Assembly: GCF_022376445.1 (NCBI RefSeq)
Contig: NW_025955134.1
Span: 17,422-81,421 of the forward strand
Source of the DNA: Fomitopsis serialis
Taxonomy: Eukaryota > Basidiomycota > Agaricomycetes > Polyporales > Fomitopsidaceae
Direction: 5' to 3'
Length of the DNA stretch: 64,000 nt
The position numbers and the translations under genes were made by a program. Positions 1-12,279 of this stretch are shown here, one piece after another. Below the pieces are notes generated by a model. That model worked only from the letters and a program-made list of their open reading frames with translations, did not search any database and was not told the DNA's origin. Within the stretch, counting starts at the first letter, position 1, and every line of letters starts with the position of its first letter.

Positions 1-1361
1 CAGGTGCGCCGGCGAATATTGATGGCGATTCCGCGGGGCTGGCAAAAACGTTCGCTCTCCCGGGGCTTTTGGGGAAATTTTCGAGTGACCGCCGTGGTCC
101 GGAGCGCAGACAGACGGGTGTGATCACTGTGCAGGCGCAAAGAGATGAGTTCTAGCTGCGCTTCTCGAGCTCGAGACGGGAACTTCTGCCGGCGACACGA
201 GCGGTTGCTGCGCTCAGGTGAGCAGTTGCGCAGCCAGGAGGCTTTGACACCGTGACCAGCGTATGTGTCGCAACTGAGCAAGCCACCGAGCGTACGAGTG
301 TGGTTGGTCAGATCAGGATCAGGATTGAGATTGAGACAACAGGGGGTGAGATGGGGGGCAGCAGACAAGGCAGATGGTGTTTTGTCGCAGCATTGACATG
401 CGTGGCGCGGTTTGCACTGCGGACGGAGGTGAGCGTTCCTCGAGTCAGACGATGTCGATCGCCATCTCCGGAGAGAAGAAACAGGCGCACTCGACGCCGG
501 AAGGGGCGTGACTGTGACAGAGGCTGAGCTTCTTTGGCAGTGTCCAGGCAGAGGACTTCGGACACTGCTCACCACAATGTGCAGTTCCGAGAAAGGTTGG
601 TTGATCAATCATCTTGACAGGAATGTTCAAGGAATGTTGTGATCTTCCATGACACTGTAGGAAAGCCAGTCATCGTGACGGAATCAGACCGTACCGTACT
701 CTATCCCTGCATGTTGTGCGACGTGCGTTGCTCGACGTTGAGGGTACCTCACGTTGCTGTCATCGGTAGTTATGAACAATAGGACCGTCATCTGGGCGAC
801 GTCATCGCTGTGGCCAAAGCCACCCGATGGTTGCCTGTTTCGGCAGTCATCCTTCTTTTCTGGGCTTCCCTTCACGCCACTTCTGTGAAGAGTATTGCTG
901 GGCCGGCATATAAGGCAAAGGCTGGCCATTTACGGCGGTTCCCCGCGTTGTTTCGACAGCCATGCAGGCGCGGGGTTGGATGGCCGTGGCCCACTCGGCT
1001 CACGATCGCCCGTTACGTTGGCCCGATGCCACTGTTCGCACCGGGGCTCACTGCCCGTCACCGTAAGCTTCAACACGCTTTACGGATGCCGTCTCGGGAC
1101 CTTGCACAGTTCTGCGAGAGAGAGCGACGCGACCGACGCTGAAGTGGCAGACTGGGTGCGGGGCGGAGTGGCTGCACAATGGCACGGTATGTGATTGTCT
1201 GTGAGTGCTCGAGGTCTCGGTCACAATGGGCGTGACTCCCACGGCGGGGAGAACAAGAAGGAGCTGTGCCTGCTGGTGCCTCTCCGGCGCCGCCGCCGCA
1301 TGCCGCATCTGCCTTGTCCCATCATTTTCCAGAACAAAGCCAAACGCCCCGCGCTCGGTCG

Positions 1362-1369
1362 TATATAAA
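1362..1369 (+). promoter_or_regulatory. TATA box of the chitinase gene
   Basis: A TATATAAA sequence lies about 185 bp upstream of the chitinase start codon, followed by a long pyrimidine-rich stretch (about 1380-1540). This is a typical fungal core-promoter layout. The rest of 1-1552 shows no ORF that I can relate to a protein family. Confidence 0.5.
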
Positions 1370-1552
1370 CCGCCGCCATGCCCGCATCCATTCCCCAGAC
1401 CTGCTCTCCGTGCAGTCTAGCCGTTCTTTGGCCTCCGCCCTTCCTTTCTCCTCACTGTCCCTTCCCTTTGAGGCTTTCCGAAGTTCCAGTCCTTCATTTT
1501 CCCGACTCACAACTTCAGCTTCAGGACATCCGCCCCATTCATTAGCCCCAAG

Positions 1553-2955
1553 ATGTTCTTCTCGTTCGCGCACGTCTTCACCGCGCTGTCCGCGCTCTCC
1601 TACGTTGGACTGGCCTCGCCGCACCCGTCCCGGTCTGCTCGCTCGGCAACCGCATCGGCGGGGACAACTCGACCTCGTCTTCCGGGGACGGCTCCGGTTC
1701 CATCTCCAACTCTACTCCCCTCCAACTCTACCTCCGGCTCTAACGGCACGACGACTTCATCTTCTGGCCCTCACTGGGTTGTCTACAGTGACTCCTGGGT
1801 TTCTGGCGAGAATGGCCCGCCCGACGCTTCTGTCATTGGTGTGAGTACACCTCTGCTTGCATGTTCGTCTCCGTGCCGTGGAGTGGTTCGCGCACGGCAT
1901 TCATGCATCAAACGCGCCACACGGTTGGACCGCCACGCGACCTGTGCAGTCCGTGTCTGACAAGAGCGCACCGTTGTATGAAGTGACCTTGACCAGCGAA
2001 CGCTAATCGCCCTTTACTGGCACGGGTTACCAGTTCGTTGGGCTAACACAACCTGACGTTTCATGCTCTCATGGCTCGCTCGTCTGTTCTGCTGTTTCAT
2101 CTGATGTCTGACACGAACCTCGTCTTGCAGGGCTACAACGTCTTCATTTGTCGTTCCTCACTGCTTCGGGCGCCGTCGACCAGGCCAAGAATGGGCATCT
2201 CTCGACGATACCACTCGCTCCACCATCAAGGCCGCCTACAAGGCCGCAGGCGTCAGCCTGATGGTCTCCGCTTTCGGTTCGACCGAGACTCCGACCAGCT
2301 CTGGCACTGACCCCACGTCCGCCGCCCAACGATGGCCGCGTGGGTCAGAAGTACAATCTGGACGGCATTGATGTCGACTACGAGGACTTTGACGCGTTCA
2401 ACGACGGCAGCGCCATCGAGTGGTTGGAGACTTTCACCACCGCGCTCCGTTCCGCGCTCCCCGCTGGTCAGTACATCATCACGCACGCCCGGTCGCGCCC
2501 TGGTTCTCGGGCAAGTCCGTGTACCCGAGCGGCAGCTACCTCGACATCGACGCCAAGGTCGGCTCCATGATCGACTGGTACAACGTCCAGTTCTACAACC
2601 AGGGCGCGTCGGAGTACACCGATTGCAACGGCCTCCTCACGTCTCCGGCGGCACGTTCCCCGGCACGTCGGTCTTCGAGATCGCCGCGAACAACATCGAC
2701 CTCAACAAGCTCGTCATCGGCAAGCCCGCTTCTGCTGCCGATGCGAGCAACGGTTACATGGACACCGCGACGCTCGCGTCCTGCGTGTTGCAGGCTCAGT
2801 CTAAGGGATGGAATGCAGGTGTCATGACGTGGGAGGTGAGTCCTGTCTCTATCGTGCGCACAACGCCCATGAAACTGACTGTCCCCTCATAGTACCCCAC
2901 GGCTGACGCCTCATGGATCAGCGCCGTCCGCGCGTCCGCCTTCCCCGTGAACTAA
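1553..2955 (+). CDS. GH18 family chitinase, secreted; frame broken by six 1-base deletions
   Basis: This is a glycoside hydrolase family 18 protein that would hydrolyse beta-1,4 bonds in chitin during wall remodelling or in secreted form. The start at 1553 gives a hydrophobic signal peptide (MFFSFAHVFTALSALSYVGL) and then a Ser/Thr-rich linker. Intron 1 is 1841-2130. The catalytic signature DGIDVDYED (DxxDxDxE) is intact near 2365. The last intron, about 2836-2892, leads to the C-terminus ...SAVRASAFPVN. Between 2131 and 2830 the reading frame shifts six times, and every shift equals loss of one base (near 2147, 2189, 2330, 2345, 2488 and 2642). Restoring the frames gives a continuous GH18 barrel with no damaged motif. 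I therefore think these are assembly errors, though a young pseudogene is possible. Confidence 0.8.
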
Positions 2956-4127
2956 GCCAAGCGCCGCCCTCACGACTCTCACACGCTTCTCCAGGTGCGC
3001 GCGCCAGCTCGCGCGCGCCTCCCTCCCCCCTCCGTCCACGACGGAACGGCGGAGCTTTCCCTCTTTCAATTCTGGGTCCTGGGTCCTGCTGCTGTTTTTA
3101 TATACGCTCTCTCTCTGCTCACGCTCTCTCACGACCGCTCTGGCACGCGTCACTCACCTGTCTCTATAGCTGACTTGTATCGTTATTGCTATGTAGCGCG
3201 ATCCTAGGGATCGTGCGCGGGCGCCGCGCCTCCGAGCGAGCCGGCGCCGTGCGTCTGTCTCGACGACGACGACCTGTCTCCTGATGTTGCTGTATTTGAT
3301 ATACCGCTGTGTATGTGTGTGTGTATTCGAGATACCGCATGCTTGCGTTACGTGTTGAACATGATGTGTTATCCCATGTGCTCGTGTTTGTGCGGTGAGA
3401 GACGACTTGCTTAGGTGCGTTGAATCTTGCGTGAGTTGGCTGCGGAGTTCGGCGATGTGCTTGGGGGCAGGCTGTACGCAGGCGGTGTCTGGGTTTGGGC
3501 TTAGTGTTGGTCCGTCTCCTAGTATACGTTGCGCGTCCTCAACTAAGGCACGCGCGTAGACTTCGCCCTCATTTTCATATAATACGCTTCACGCACTGCT
3601 CAGACTGGCGTACTAGATCGCGGGCGCAGAGGGAAGTTCATTGCGCGGGAGGCGGTGAGGAAAGCATCAGTTGTCTGACGTCTCATCTCATCGGTGTTGT
3701 GAGTACAAGTGCAGTCATTGTGAGGTTTGCATGGTTCAGTCGTAGTAATGACACAGGTCCAGTGCACAGGCCGCCGCGGTGTCAAAGCAAAAAGTGGACA
3801 TCTGTACTAGCAGTACGATGCGATTCGGACTGACGCACACACTGCAGGTCTCAAGCCAACACTAGTTCGACTACTCACATGTACTCACAAGCACGCCTGC
3901 TCTATCGCACGTCGTGATCATGCTTCCGTATTCAGTACTCAGTGCTGGTTTTCCATATATATGCACGCCGGAGCTCCAAAGAGAGGGTGGATAAGAGAGA
4001 TACAATATGGACTAGACATTACGTACATACAGGGCGAACCTGCCTCCAATGATATATAACTGAGCACCTTCCGCTCTCCTCAACTCCTTCATGCACGAGC
4101 ACAGTCAGTCAGTCGAGCAAGTTTTGT
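2956..4127. other. Convergent intergenic region, no gene seen
   Basis: This 1.2-kb stretch lies between the 3' ends of the chitinase and PMT4 genes. Its ORFs are short and resemble nothing I know. It contains some TG-rich sequence near 3305-3330 and would hold both 3' UTRs. Confidence 0.5.
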
Positions 4128-6987
4128 TTAGACTTCCCCTGAGGGCTTCGCGGCGAAGTGCAGCGTCCAGGATGAGAGCAACCGCCTTGCGTTCACCTGG
4201 TCACCGGTCAACCTACGCAGAACCGTCAGCAACACGTCAGCCAACAAGACGGCGAGAACCTACCCTGGTGTGCCGTAGGTGAGGGGTGCGATGTAGCAGT
4301 ACATGATGAACATAGCCACGACGAAGAGGCCGAAGATGATCGGGCCCTTGATGCCGACGTCCGCGTATATCGACGTTTTGGGGCGTGTGGAGGGACCGCG
4401 GATGGAGATGGGGTAGTTCACGGTCTCGGAGAGCACGAAGCTGAGCACGGAGCCTGCGACTAGCGCGGAGGCAAGGTGCGACGGGAGGTAGTGGTGGACG
4501 AAGAGCTGGCGGCTCATCACGTAGAAGGGGAAGTAATGCACGAGCCAAAATATGAGGAAGAAACCGGTCGAGTTCCAAAGCCTGTTGCGGACGGCTGTGA
4601 GGTGGTCATTAGCTAGTGGTCTCGAGGTTTGTCTCGGTGCACATACAGTCATGTATCGGTTCGACACCTCGCCTGCGGGCGATCAAGTCGGCCCCAATGA
4701 TGCCGACGTAAGTCGAGATGGCGACGACACATGTCCACCAACCAATGATGTTACCGATCAAGTAGATCTGCTTTTGATCGGTGTTCTCTGTCCAGAAGCT
4801 AATGCCGCTGAGAAGGAATGGCCAGTTGATTGGGCTGCTGGCGTAGGGATGGGACGCAGTCAACCCCGCGTTGTGCTGCACCATGAGAAGCTGTAGTTCC
4901 GCGAACTTCTTGAAGAAATTCCGGCTCTTGGGCTTCTTGCTCCCTACGTTCGTACGATTCCCGACATCTGCACCTGCTTTGCCACAGTGAGACGCGGTCA
5001 CGTGGACAAGGTAACCGCGACTTACTCTCTTCGTCAACGATGTTGTCGACGAACCAAACATTACTCTTCTCGTTGATGTTCTTGTTCCCGTTGATTTCTT
5101 GCTGGTTGAATGCCCAATCAGGCAGCTGCTTCGTGTGCGTCCACATCGCCACCTTGGTCGGCACGTGGATAAGTTTGAAATGCCCGGACTTGCTCTTCCA
5201 CGACTCCCCTTCCTCTGCGTCAACAAGCGACAGCTTGAACAGCGTGTCGTTGTGGCGCGAGTGGTCGTCTTTTGGCCAAGTCGTAAATTCCTCGTTCGTG
5301 GCCATGAGCGGTGATGCGACGTCGTGTGTGAGCAGGTAAGACTGTGTGCTGACATGGAGCAGCTGAATGACGTCGTTCTCGCGGATGATGCGGCCACGAC
5401 CAGTCTCGGGCAGTGCCTTGGTAGGGATAACTTGCCAATAGTTGTTCGTGTCATCATGTCCATATCCCGTGACTTGTTGTCCTATGCAGAATGTTAGATA
5501 GGAAGCATAACCGGCATAACGGGCGCGCACATACCCTGACTGCTAACACGACCATCATCGTATCTCAGCGGATAACGCTCCGGATGAGAGTGCAAGAAGG
5601 CGCGTGTGTCTCTATGCCGGACGGTGATGGTATCGAAGTAGTGGATTTCTGGCAAGACGTTGGGTTGTTTGACTGCAACACGATTGTGGCTCGCATACCT
5701 TGGCTGTTCAGTAGCAACTCATTGCCCTCCAGCGTCTCTTGGAACGCAGGACTCATAAATGAGTCACCGGGACCAGTGTTCGTCAAAATGGCCAGATGAA
5801 TCCAGAAGAAGATGAGATACAGAGTGATCGGGAGAACGATCAGTCCAACCGCTCTGGCAACGAAGTGTTTCGTGAAGTATTCCTGACGACAAATCTGGTG
5901 TCAACACAAGGTAGACGCCAAAGCATGATACGTACCATGCTATGCCCCTTCTTGACGTCGAGAATGTCCCATAAATCGATCAATACAGGAATACCAATCG
6001 CCACGACCGTCAAGATGCCGTTGACTTTGGAAGCCCACGCACAGGCCATGAATGTACCCGTACCAAGCAGCCAGCCCCACCATTCAGGAGAGAATTCCCT
6101 GCGGGGGTCTATCAGATTCATATGCAAGGGAAGGTATCAGAACATACTGGTAACGTAGTTTCCGGAATCGGACGTAGCAGTACATGGTCGTGGCGATGAA
6201 GAAGATCAGGATTGCATCGAGGAGGATAAGGCGGCTTTGAGTGACGTGGGCGTTGTCTAGCAAAGTAATGATGTCATGCCTAGTCAGTACAGCAGAGGTT
6301 AATTGAGCATACCAAAGAGGACCAATGACGCCGAGAAGGCTGCAATGATTGTGGAATACCCGCACTCCTTCATGATGCTATAGACGACGGGCACTGTCAT
6401 GCTTGAGAGGAATGCAGGGAGCGCGCGCATGCCGACGTAAGGGACATGGTTCTCGGTGTAGCTGTCTCCAATGTTGTCGAAGAGGAAGTGACCATCGTAT
6501 CCGACGAACCAGCCAGCCAGACCGAACAACATCTTCGCGAGCGGTGGGTGCACATCGAAGTAGTACTGTCGTGTGATGTAATACGAAGCGAACTTGCCGA
6601 AGTGCACTTCATCGAACCTGTGGGCACAAACAACAGGAAGCGACGCGTCAAATGATCGGCAATGGCACGATATGAGATGTCAACACGCACACTACTTGGT
6701 CTGGATGGTTTATCTTGTAAAAACGGAGGGCAAACGCGAGGACAGTGAGAATCGCGATCACGGCAATATTAGCCTTGTCGGTCTCAAGTATCCTTTCGGC
6801 AGCGCTCCGATTCCGCTACATTCGGTGTACGCGTTGGTATGTCTTGTATACCACAGCCCTACGTGTCACGCACCGGACTGGAGAACTCAACCTGGTCGTC
6901 ATCCTGCGAGACTTCGCTATAGCCTGGAGAGCGTGAAGTTGGACCTCGTCGCTGTCTGAGGGGGTTGGGGGAGTTGAGGCCCGACAT
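4128..6987 (-). CDS. PMT4: Dolichyl-phosphate-mannose:protein O-mannosyltransferase, PMT4 type
   Basis: This is an ER multi-pass enzyme that transfers mannose from dolichol-P-mannose to Ser/Thr of secretory and wall proteins. The start MSGLNSPN at 6987 is followed by a charged N-terminus and a first membrane segment (AVIAILTVLAFALRF). Next come the luminal catalytic loop VDEVHFGKFASYY / FDVHPPLAKML, the MIR domain (LLTHDVASPL; WAFNQQEINGN) and C-terminal membrane helices (IYLIGNIIGWW; HHYLPSHLA; APLTYGTPG). The MIR wording and the C-terminus ...WTLHFAAKPSGEV match the PMT4/POMT1 branch better than PMT1 or PMT2. At least eight short introns are present. The last exon is reached by an intron just after GTPG (about 4209-4260). 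I see no frameshift. The gene is divergent from PRP4 with 182 bp between start codons. Confidence 0.9.
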
Positions 6988-7169
6988 GGCGGGAGATGGA
7001 GAGGGCTGCGGGGGACAATGCTCAACTGTCCGTTATGTTCACCGCGCACACGTGGCTGATCTCCTTCCCGATCTAAAGCCTTTGCCAAACACCACACAAC
7101 ACCCACCAGTCTAGCGCCCGCTACCGACCTTCGCCTCAGCCACCGCTGACTTACTTCCTTGCTGCAGTC
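6988..7169. promoter_or_regulatory. Shared divergent promoter of PMT4 and PRP4
   Basis: Only 182 bp separate the two start codons. The interval holds no ORF of note and must carry both 5' UTRs and core promoters. I see no clear TATA box. Confidence 0.5.
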
Positions 7170-9131
7170 ATGGCCGACCTCACTCTCGATACGCTCATCG
7201 ACGATGGCAACTACCTCGGCTCAGAACGCGCGAGGCTTGAGAACAAGATTTTGCTTGATGAGCTCGAACGCAAGAAGAAGGCGCGCAGCCTCGCCGTGCC
7301 TACCGACGATGCTAAAGTGAAAGCAAGACTGCGTGAGATTGGAGAGCCCATCACGCTCTTCGGTGAACGTGTGAGCTTCCTTCACCTGTCTCAAGAATGC
7401 TAGAACTCATAATCGCGTAGGCTGCCGACCGACGAGACCGTCTCATCTACGTCCTGTCACAAATCAATGCCGCAAGAGGAGAAGATGCTATGCAGGTCGA
7501 CGAAGAGGAGAGTTCCGAGGAGAGTGAGGAAGAAGTACGTGTGCGCTCTTTCCCTCCAACCCGTGTATTCATTGGCTCTAGGTGGAGGAATTCTACACGC
7601 CAGGCTCTCTGGAGCTTCTCGAGGCGCGTAGGCGAATAGCGGAGTACTCTCTGCCCAGGTTGGATTTCCGCTACCAATAGGTGGACATCAGGAAGGTGCT
7701 TACTGCGTCTTTTGCGTCTTTATGATCCCATGTAGAGCTCAAAAAAGAGTGGCGCAGCAGCGGTTAGACAGCAAGATCCCCTTGGGGCGTATCATTGACA
7801 TCCGCAAGAAGATATTTGCGGAAGTTCGGGTACGTCGCACATCGTTCCACCGACACTTTGTTGATTCTATGTTATGTTGCTTCAGCGATTTGCGGAGCTG
7901 GGTTCCCAGATTGGTGATGATCGGCCCATCTCACAAGTAAGATTCTCCCCCAATAGCCAGATCCTGGCAACGGGTAGCTGGTCCGGCAATGTCAAGCTGT
8001 GGAATATCCCAAACTGTACACCAATACGAACACTGCGAGGTTTGTCCTGCGCGCTCGCCACCCAGGTTCACTCATCGTAAGCTTTCGTCTAGGCCACACC
8101 GACAGAGTCGGAGGAGTTGCTTGGCACCCACAGGCTACGCTGGCTCAAAGCGAAGATGCCGTCAATCTGGTCAGTGGTGCCGGCGATATGAGTGTGAATC
8201 TCTGGTCTTTTAACAGGTGCGACACGTTCTGTACCATATGGATAACTTTGCTCACAGTTCCCCAGTGAGACACCGCTGTCAGTCATGAAAGGACACGCGG
8301 ACCGTATATGTAGGGTAGCTTTCCATCCGAGTGGTGACTACGTTGCCAGTGCCAGTTTCGATACGTCGTGGAGGTTGTGGGATGTCGCGACGTCCAAAGA
8401 GCTCCTTCTGCAAGAAGGTCACTCAAAGGAGGTCTACTCAGTGGAGTTCCAAGAGGACGGTGCTCTTGTTGCGTCAGGGTACTGACTTCTACCCTCACTT
8501 GACGGCTTTGGCTGACTCATTTGTCAGAGGACTGGACGCCATCGGCCGAGTATGGGACCTACGAACAGGTCGAACGGCAATGGTATTGGACGGGCACGTC
8601 CAGGGGATCTTTTCTATTGCTTTCTCTCCCAATGGGTATGTACCTCTACGCACGCCATTTCATATTGCTGATTCCAGGACAAGTTATCAAATCGCCACTG
8701 GTTCCGGCGATGATACTATTCGAATATGGGACATGCGGTCATTGAAGGCGCTATACACCATCCCAGGTCACCTCTCTAATGTCGCAGACGTGCGTTTCTA
8801 CCGAGGCACGGACTTGCCGTACGCCCCCTTCTCGCCGACACCGGACGTTGAAATGAATGGGATGGATGAGACACTGGACACGGATGACAAAACAGGCGCT
8901 CAGGAGGCAGAAGAACGCAAATACCGTTCCGGCCTGTACATGGCCAGCGCGGGCTACGATGGCCTGGTCAAGATCTGGAGTGCGGATGACTGGCAGCTGT
9001 TGCGAACGCTCCCCACGGATGGTGGCAAGGTGATGTCGGTGGACTTGTCGAATGACGGGAAGTATCTTGCGTCAGGGACATACACCCGCAACTTCCAGAT
9101 GTTCGCTCCAGATGAGAGTGTTGCTGTGTAG
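7170..9131 (+). CDS. PRP4: U4/U6 snRNP-associated splicing factor Prp4 (WD40)
   Basis: This is a component of the U4/U6.U5 tri-snRNP (PRPF4 in animals) acting in the nucleus before spliceosome activation. Exon 1 (7170-7370) encodes the N-terminus with the SFM-type motif [13 protein letters not shown]. An acidic linker ([11 protein letters not shown]) and the conserved RQRLD-like segment [16 protein letters not shown] follow. The remainder is a seven-bladed WD40 propeller, for example [46 protein letters not shown] and [12 protein letters not shown]. It ends at ...FAPDESVAV. About eight introns of 45-80 bp interrupt it. An insertion between two blades ([14 protein letters not shown]) is acidic and not conserved in the family as I know it. 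The frames join without error. Confidence 0.9.
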
Positions 9132-9614
9132 ATTTAGCGTGAAACGAGCTGAAACGAGACGGTCAAATTGCGGTCGGTACCCGCGCTGCCCGTGTGAGTG
9201 TGCCTTCATCTCAGGGAACGTACCGCGGAGAGATCTCGAAGCTTATGTTCGAACCCGTCAATTACGCGGCAGGGATGGGCGCCGTTCCCATGTCCTCGAC
9301 TTCCCTGGTCAAGTGCTGACTGCGCCTTTCAGCCTACGCTCAGTTTCCTGCATTGGCTGAATGGATCTAACTGTTGTACGGCCGTCGTCACGTCGTGTCA
9401 GCACATTGGAGGCTCCCGAGACTAGTGTGGTCCGCACGGGTCGATTGTTTGTGTGAGCGGCGGTCTGAATATATAACCATTGATCCGCACAACGGCCGCT
9501 GTAAGTACGTCGAACTGTCCACCGCGTACCTAATACGCGGACCCGTAACTATATGAAGGGTTCCTGGTAGACTAGAGCCCTCCCTTCCTCACCTAATCCA
9601 CCCACTGACCTATC
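9132..9614. other. Intergenic region, no gene seen
   Basis: This region lies between the PRP4 stop and the dehydrogenase start. It contains short ORFs without recognisable products. An AT-rich patch near 9465-9480 (GAATATATAACC) could be the TATA box of the dehydrogenase gene. Confidence 0.4.
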
Positions 9615-11100
9615 ATGGCTGGACTGTGGTCCACGCTCAGATATTCCAGGCGAATCCACAGACAATGTCGCCCCCCAGAACCCACGTTCAGCACGGACGA
9701 TATACCCGATTTGACCGGCAAGGTCATGATAGTTACAGGCGCGTCTGCTCTAACATACGCCTCGACGACTCCGGGAAGACTGACTACCTATCTGGACGTG
9801 GCAGGAGGCAACGCGGGGATCGGGAAAGAGACAGTGAAGGTACGACTGTCGTGAACCTCGTTGGCTCTTACCGGTCATGTCGGTCCAATCAGGTTCTCCT
9901 CAGCCACAATGCTACGGTCTACATGGCGTCGAGGGATGAAACGAGGGCACACGCGGCTATCGACGAGTTGAAGGAGCAAACGGGAAGAGAGGCGATCTAT
10001 CTTGAACTCAATCTTGCAAACCTTGCGTCCGTAAGGAGGGCTGCGGCGGAATTTCTCAGGTACAACCGAGTTCTCACTATCCTACTATGTTGCAATACCA
10101 TCAACGTACTGACACGAACACGCGACAGCAAAGAGAAAGAACTGCATGCGTTATTCAATAATGCGTCAGTCAATGATTGGCAGACTGTAGAAAATATTGC
10201 CTCTTGACAGATCCATACAGCGGTGTCTCAACCATCCCTATGGACTGGCTCACAGATGATGGATATGACATGACCTTCGGAACGAACGTTATCGGTGCGT
10301 GAATCATCCATTGCCCTTCCGTGCTTCCTTGACGCATACAGGGGTCAGGTCACTTCCTTTTCACGAAACTCCTCCTTCCCACTCTGCTGGCAGGCAGAGA
10401 TTCATCGCCGGATCACTTCGCTCGGGTGATCTGGCTGTCATCGTACGCGTCCTATCTGTCTTCCCTGCACTACGCCACCTTCAAAGAGGGCCCTGCCCGG
10501 AGGAAGGCGGGATACGCTAGAATGTATTTCCAAAGCAAGTTTGTGAGTAAGTTGCCCGATGAATGGCGACCTGAGCCTGATCTCAACTCTCTAGGCAAAT
10601 GTTGTCCTAGCCCATGAGTGCGCACGACGATATGGAGCCCAAGGCATCCTGTCCCTTTCGGTCAACCCTGGTAGGTTCCCGACTTCCGACGATATGTTAT
10701 GTCGACTGACCTCGTGTAAATAGGCAATATCAAGACAGACATCATGAAATACGCCTCAGCAGTCGATTTAAAGTTTGTCGTACGTTACGAGCGCACCTCT
10801 CGTTTGCTGCGTCACGTTCAGACTGTTGTGATGCTGCTTCACAGGACATCTTCATAAAGCTCTACCCAGTCGAGTATGGCGCCCTGGGTCAGCTCTGGGC
10901 AGGAACGATGCCGGAAGCGCTGCAGTACAATGGCGAAGTACGTGCATCGGTCCTCAACAAATGTCTTGTAGTTTGACTCTCTATGTGCGCAGTTTGTCGT
11001 TCCCTGGGCAAAAGTGGACGCCCGCCCCCGACAAGACGCGTTCAGCGAAAAGGTCGGCTCAAAGCTGTGGAGTTGGTTAGAGAACGAAGTAGAAATATGA
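9615..11100 (+). CDS. Short-chain dehydrogenase/reductase (retinol-dehydrogenase-like SDR)
   Basis: This is an NAD(P)-dependent oxidoreductase; the substrate cannot be told. The Rossmann motif TGGNAGIGK is split by intron 1. NNAG follows, then the catalytic Ser in VIWLSSYAS, the YxxxK motif as YFQSK, and SVNPGNIKTD after the active site. It ends ...[10 protein letters not shown] at 11100. At about 330 residues it fits the fungal SDR group named after retinol dehydrogenase and WW-domain oxidoreductase. At least seven introns are present. Intron 1 (9739-9804) joins the frames only if its donor is GC (GCGCGT) with acceptor GCAG. That is a rare but real intron class, or alternatively a base error. 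I see no membrane segment. Confidence 0.8.
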
Positions 11101-11715
11101 GTGGTAGTCAAACTGGGGCTCACTGGTGTCGTAGCTGCCATGTTAGAGCATTGCTCCGACGTCTACCCATATGTGGCAGTTTCGAGTACAGTACTATGTC
11201 CGTCAGCTTGGCATTGGAGCGATAATTTACCCGTTGAGAACGTTATGGGTCTTCCGGTGCGTCGCATGGAGTCTCAGTGCGGCTCAGTTGGTTCACTCTC
11301 GTTCAGCGTGTCTCATGATGCCAGATGGCTGACAATAAAGCGCCGGGTTTGAGACAATCTATCATAGGTACATGTCGTGTGTGGAAGGGCAGTGTCCGTG
11401 TGACATTCCAGAGCAAGTAGCACAGAAAGCACAAAATTCCGACAATGGCAGAAAGACGGCAATGCTACTGATATCATCATCACCTGGACACGCAAGAGTA
11501 AGCAGGAGTTCTCGAAAATGGTGTCAAAACGCGTCGAGAACTCGACAAGGCGCGCGTGTTGCACCACGTGATCGCGTCGCGTCTGGAAAGGTCGAGGGTG
11601 TACAGTCCCCTCCACTGCGGTCATCCGACGTGAATCATACTGCTCTTTACAACAGACGCTGCATCCCTAGCCAAAGCAACGTCCCATCAGCACCGATCTC
11701 AGATAACTTGACTCT
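11101..11715. other. Intergenic region, no gene seen
   Basis: Two overlapping ORFs on opposite strands (11313-11624 and 11372-11719) have no family resemblance and look like chance. The next gene starts at 11716. Confidence 0.4.
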
Positions 11716-12095
11716 ATGAGCGAGCAAGCTGACGCAACACACCTCCTACCTGCGCCTGAATCCAAGGACGCTACCAAAATCCACGTTGGCTCAGAGCAAG
11801 GAGCCAAATTCGACGCCCTAGGCCCATTGGTGGTGAACAGTGATGGGGTACGTATCTGTGTTACACAGAGTACTCATGCTAATCGATATTAAGACGCTCT
11901 CCCGCATCGCTAATTGGCCAAACATGACCGAGGCTGAGAGGAAGCGTACCGTGCGCGTGCTAGGTGCACGGAATAAGTACGTGGTATATTGACAGCGGCG
12001 TCACCGATATACTGAGCGGACTCTCGTATTGCAGACTCCGAATTGCAGATCAGGAGAAGAAGGAGCAAGACCTAGGTTCGGAACCTAGTTCATGA
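11716..12095 (+). CDS. Small conserved-looking protein of unknown function
   Basis: Three exons encode about 93 residues, starting MSEQADATHLLPAPESKDATK. Intron 1 is 11848-11893 (GTACGT...TTAAG) and intron 2 is roughly 11976-12032. The protein reads through VVNSDGTLSRIANWPNMTEAERKRTVRVLGARNKLRIADQEKKEQ and ends at a TGA at 12093-12095. It is hydrophilic and helical at the C-terminus, with no signal peptide or membrane segment. The layout resembles short fungal proteins annotated only as hypothetical, and I do not know a function. The coding end contains a perfect 8-bp palindrome pair (CTAGGTTC-G-GAACCTAG) near 12074-12090, which might form a hairpin at the 3' end of the message. Confidence 0.65.
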
Positions 12096-12279
12096 TGAGT
12101 TCATGATAAGTTCATGAGCATGCCATGCATCCGGTCTATGTACCTCCACTCTAACGTGCAATGATCCAAGATTGTATCAATCAGGTGTATGCATATGAAT
12201 CTTCTACCATCACTCCGAGTCCTGCGAGTCCGAATCCATACAGATCTCTCTGGCAAACGAGCCAGCACCGGATCCGAGT

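Noticed and set aside
1553..2955. Chitinase as a decayed pseudogene
   Set aside because: All six breaks are single-base losses that restore a perfect GH18 frame, and catalytic residues are intact. The same error type occurs in unrelated essential genes, so assembly error is the simpler reading.
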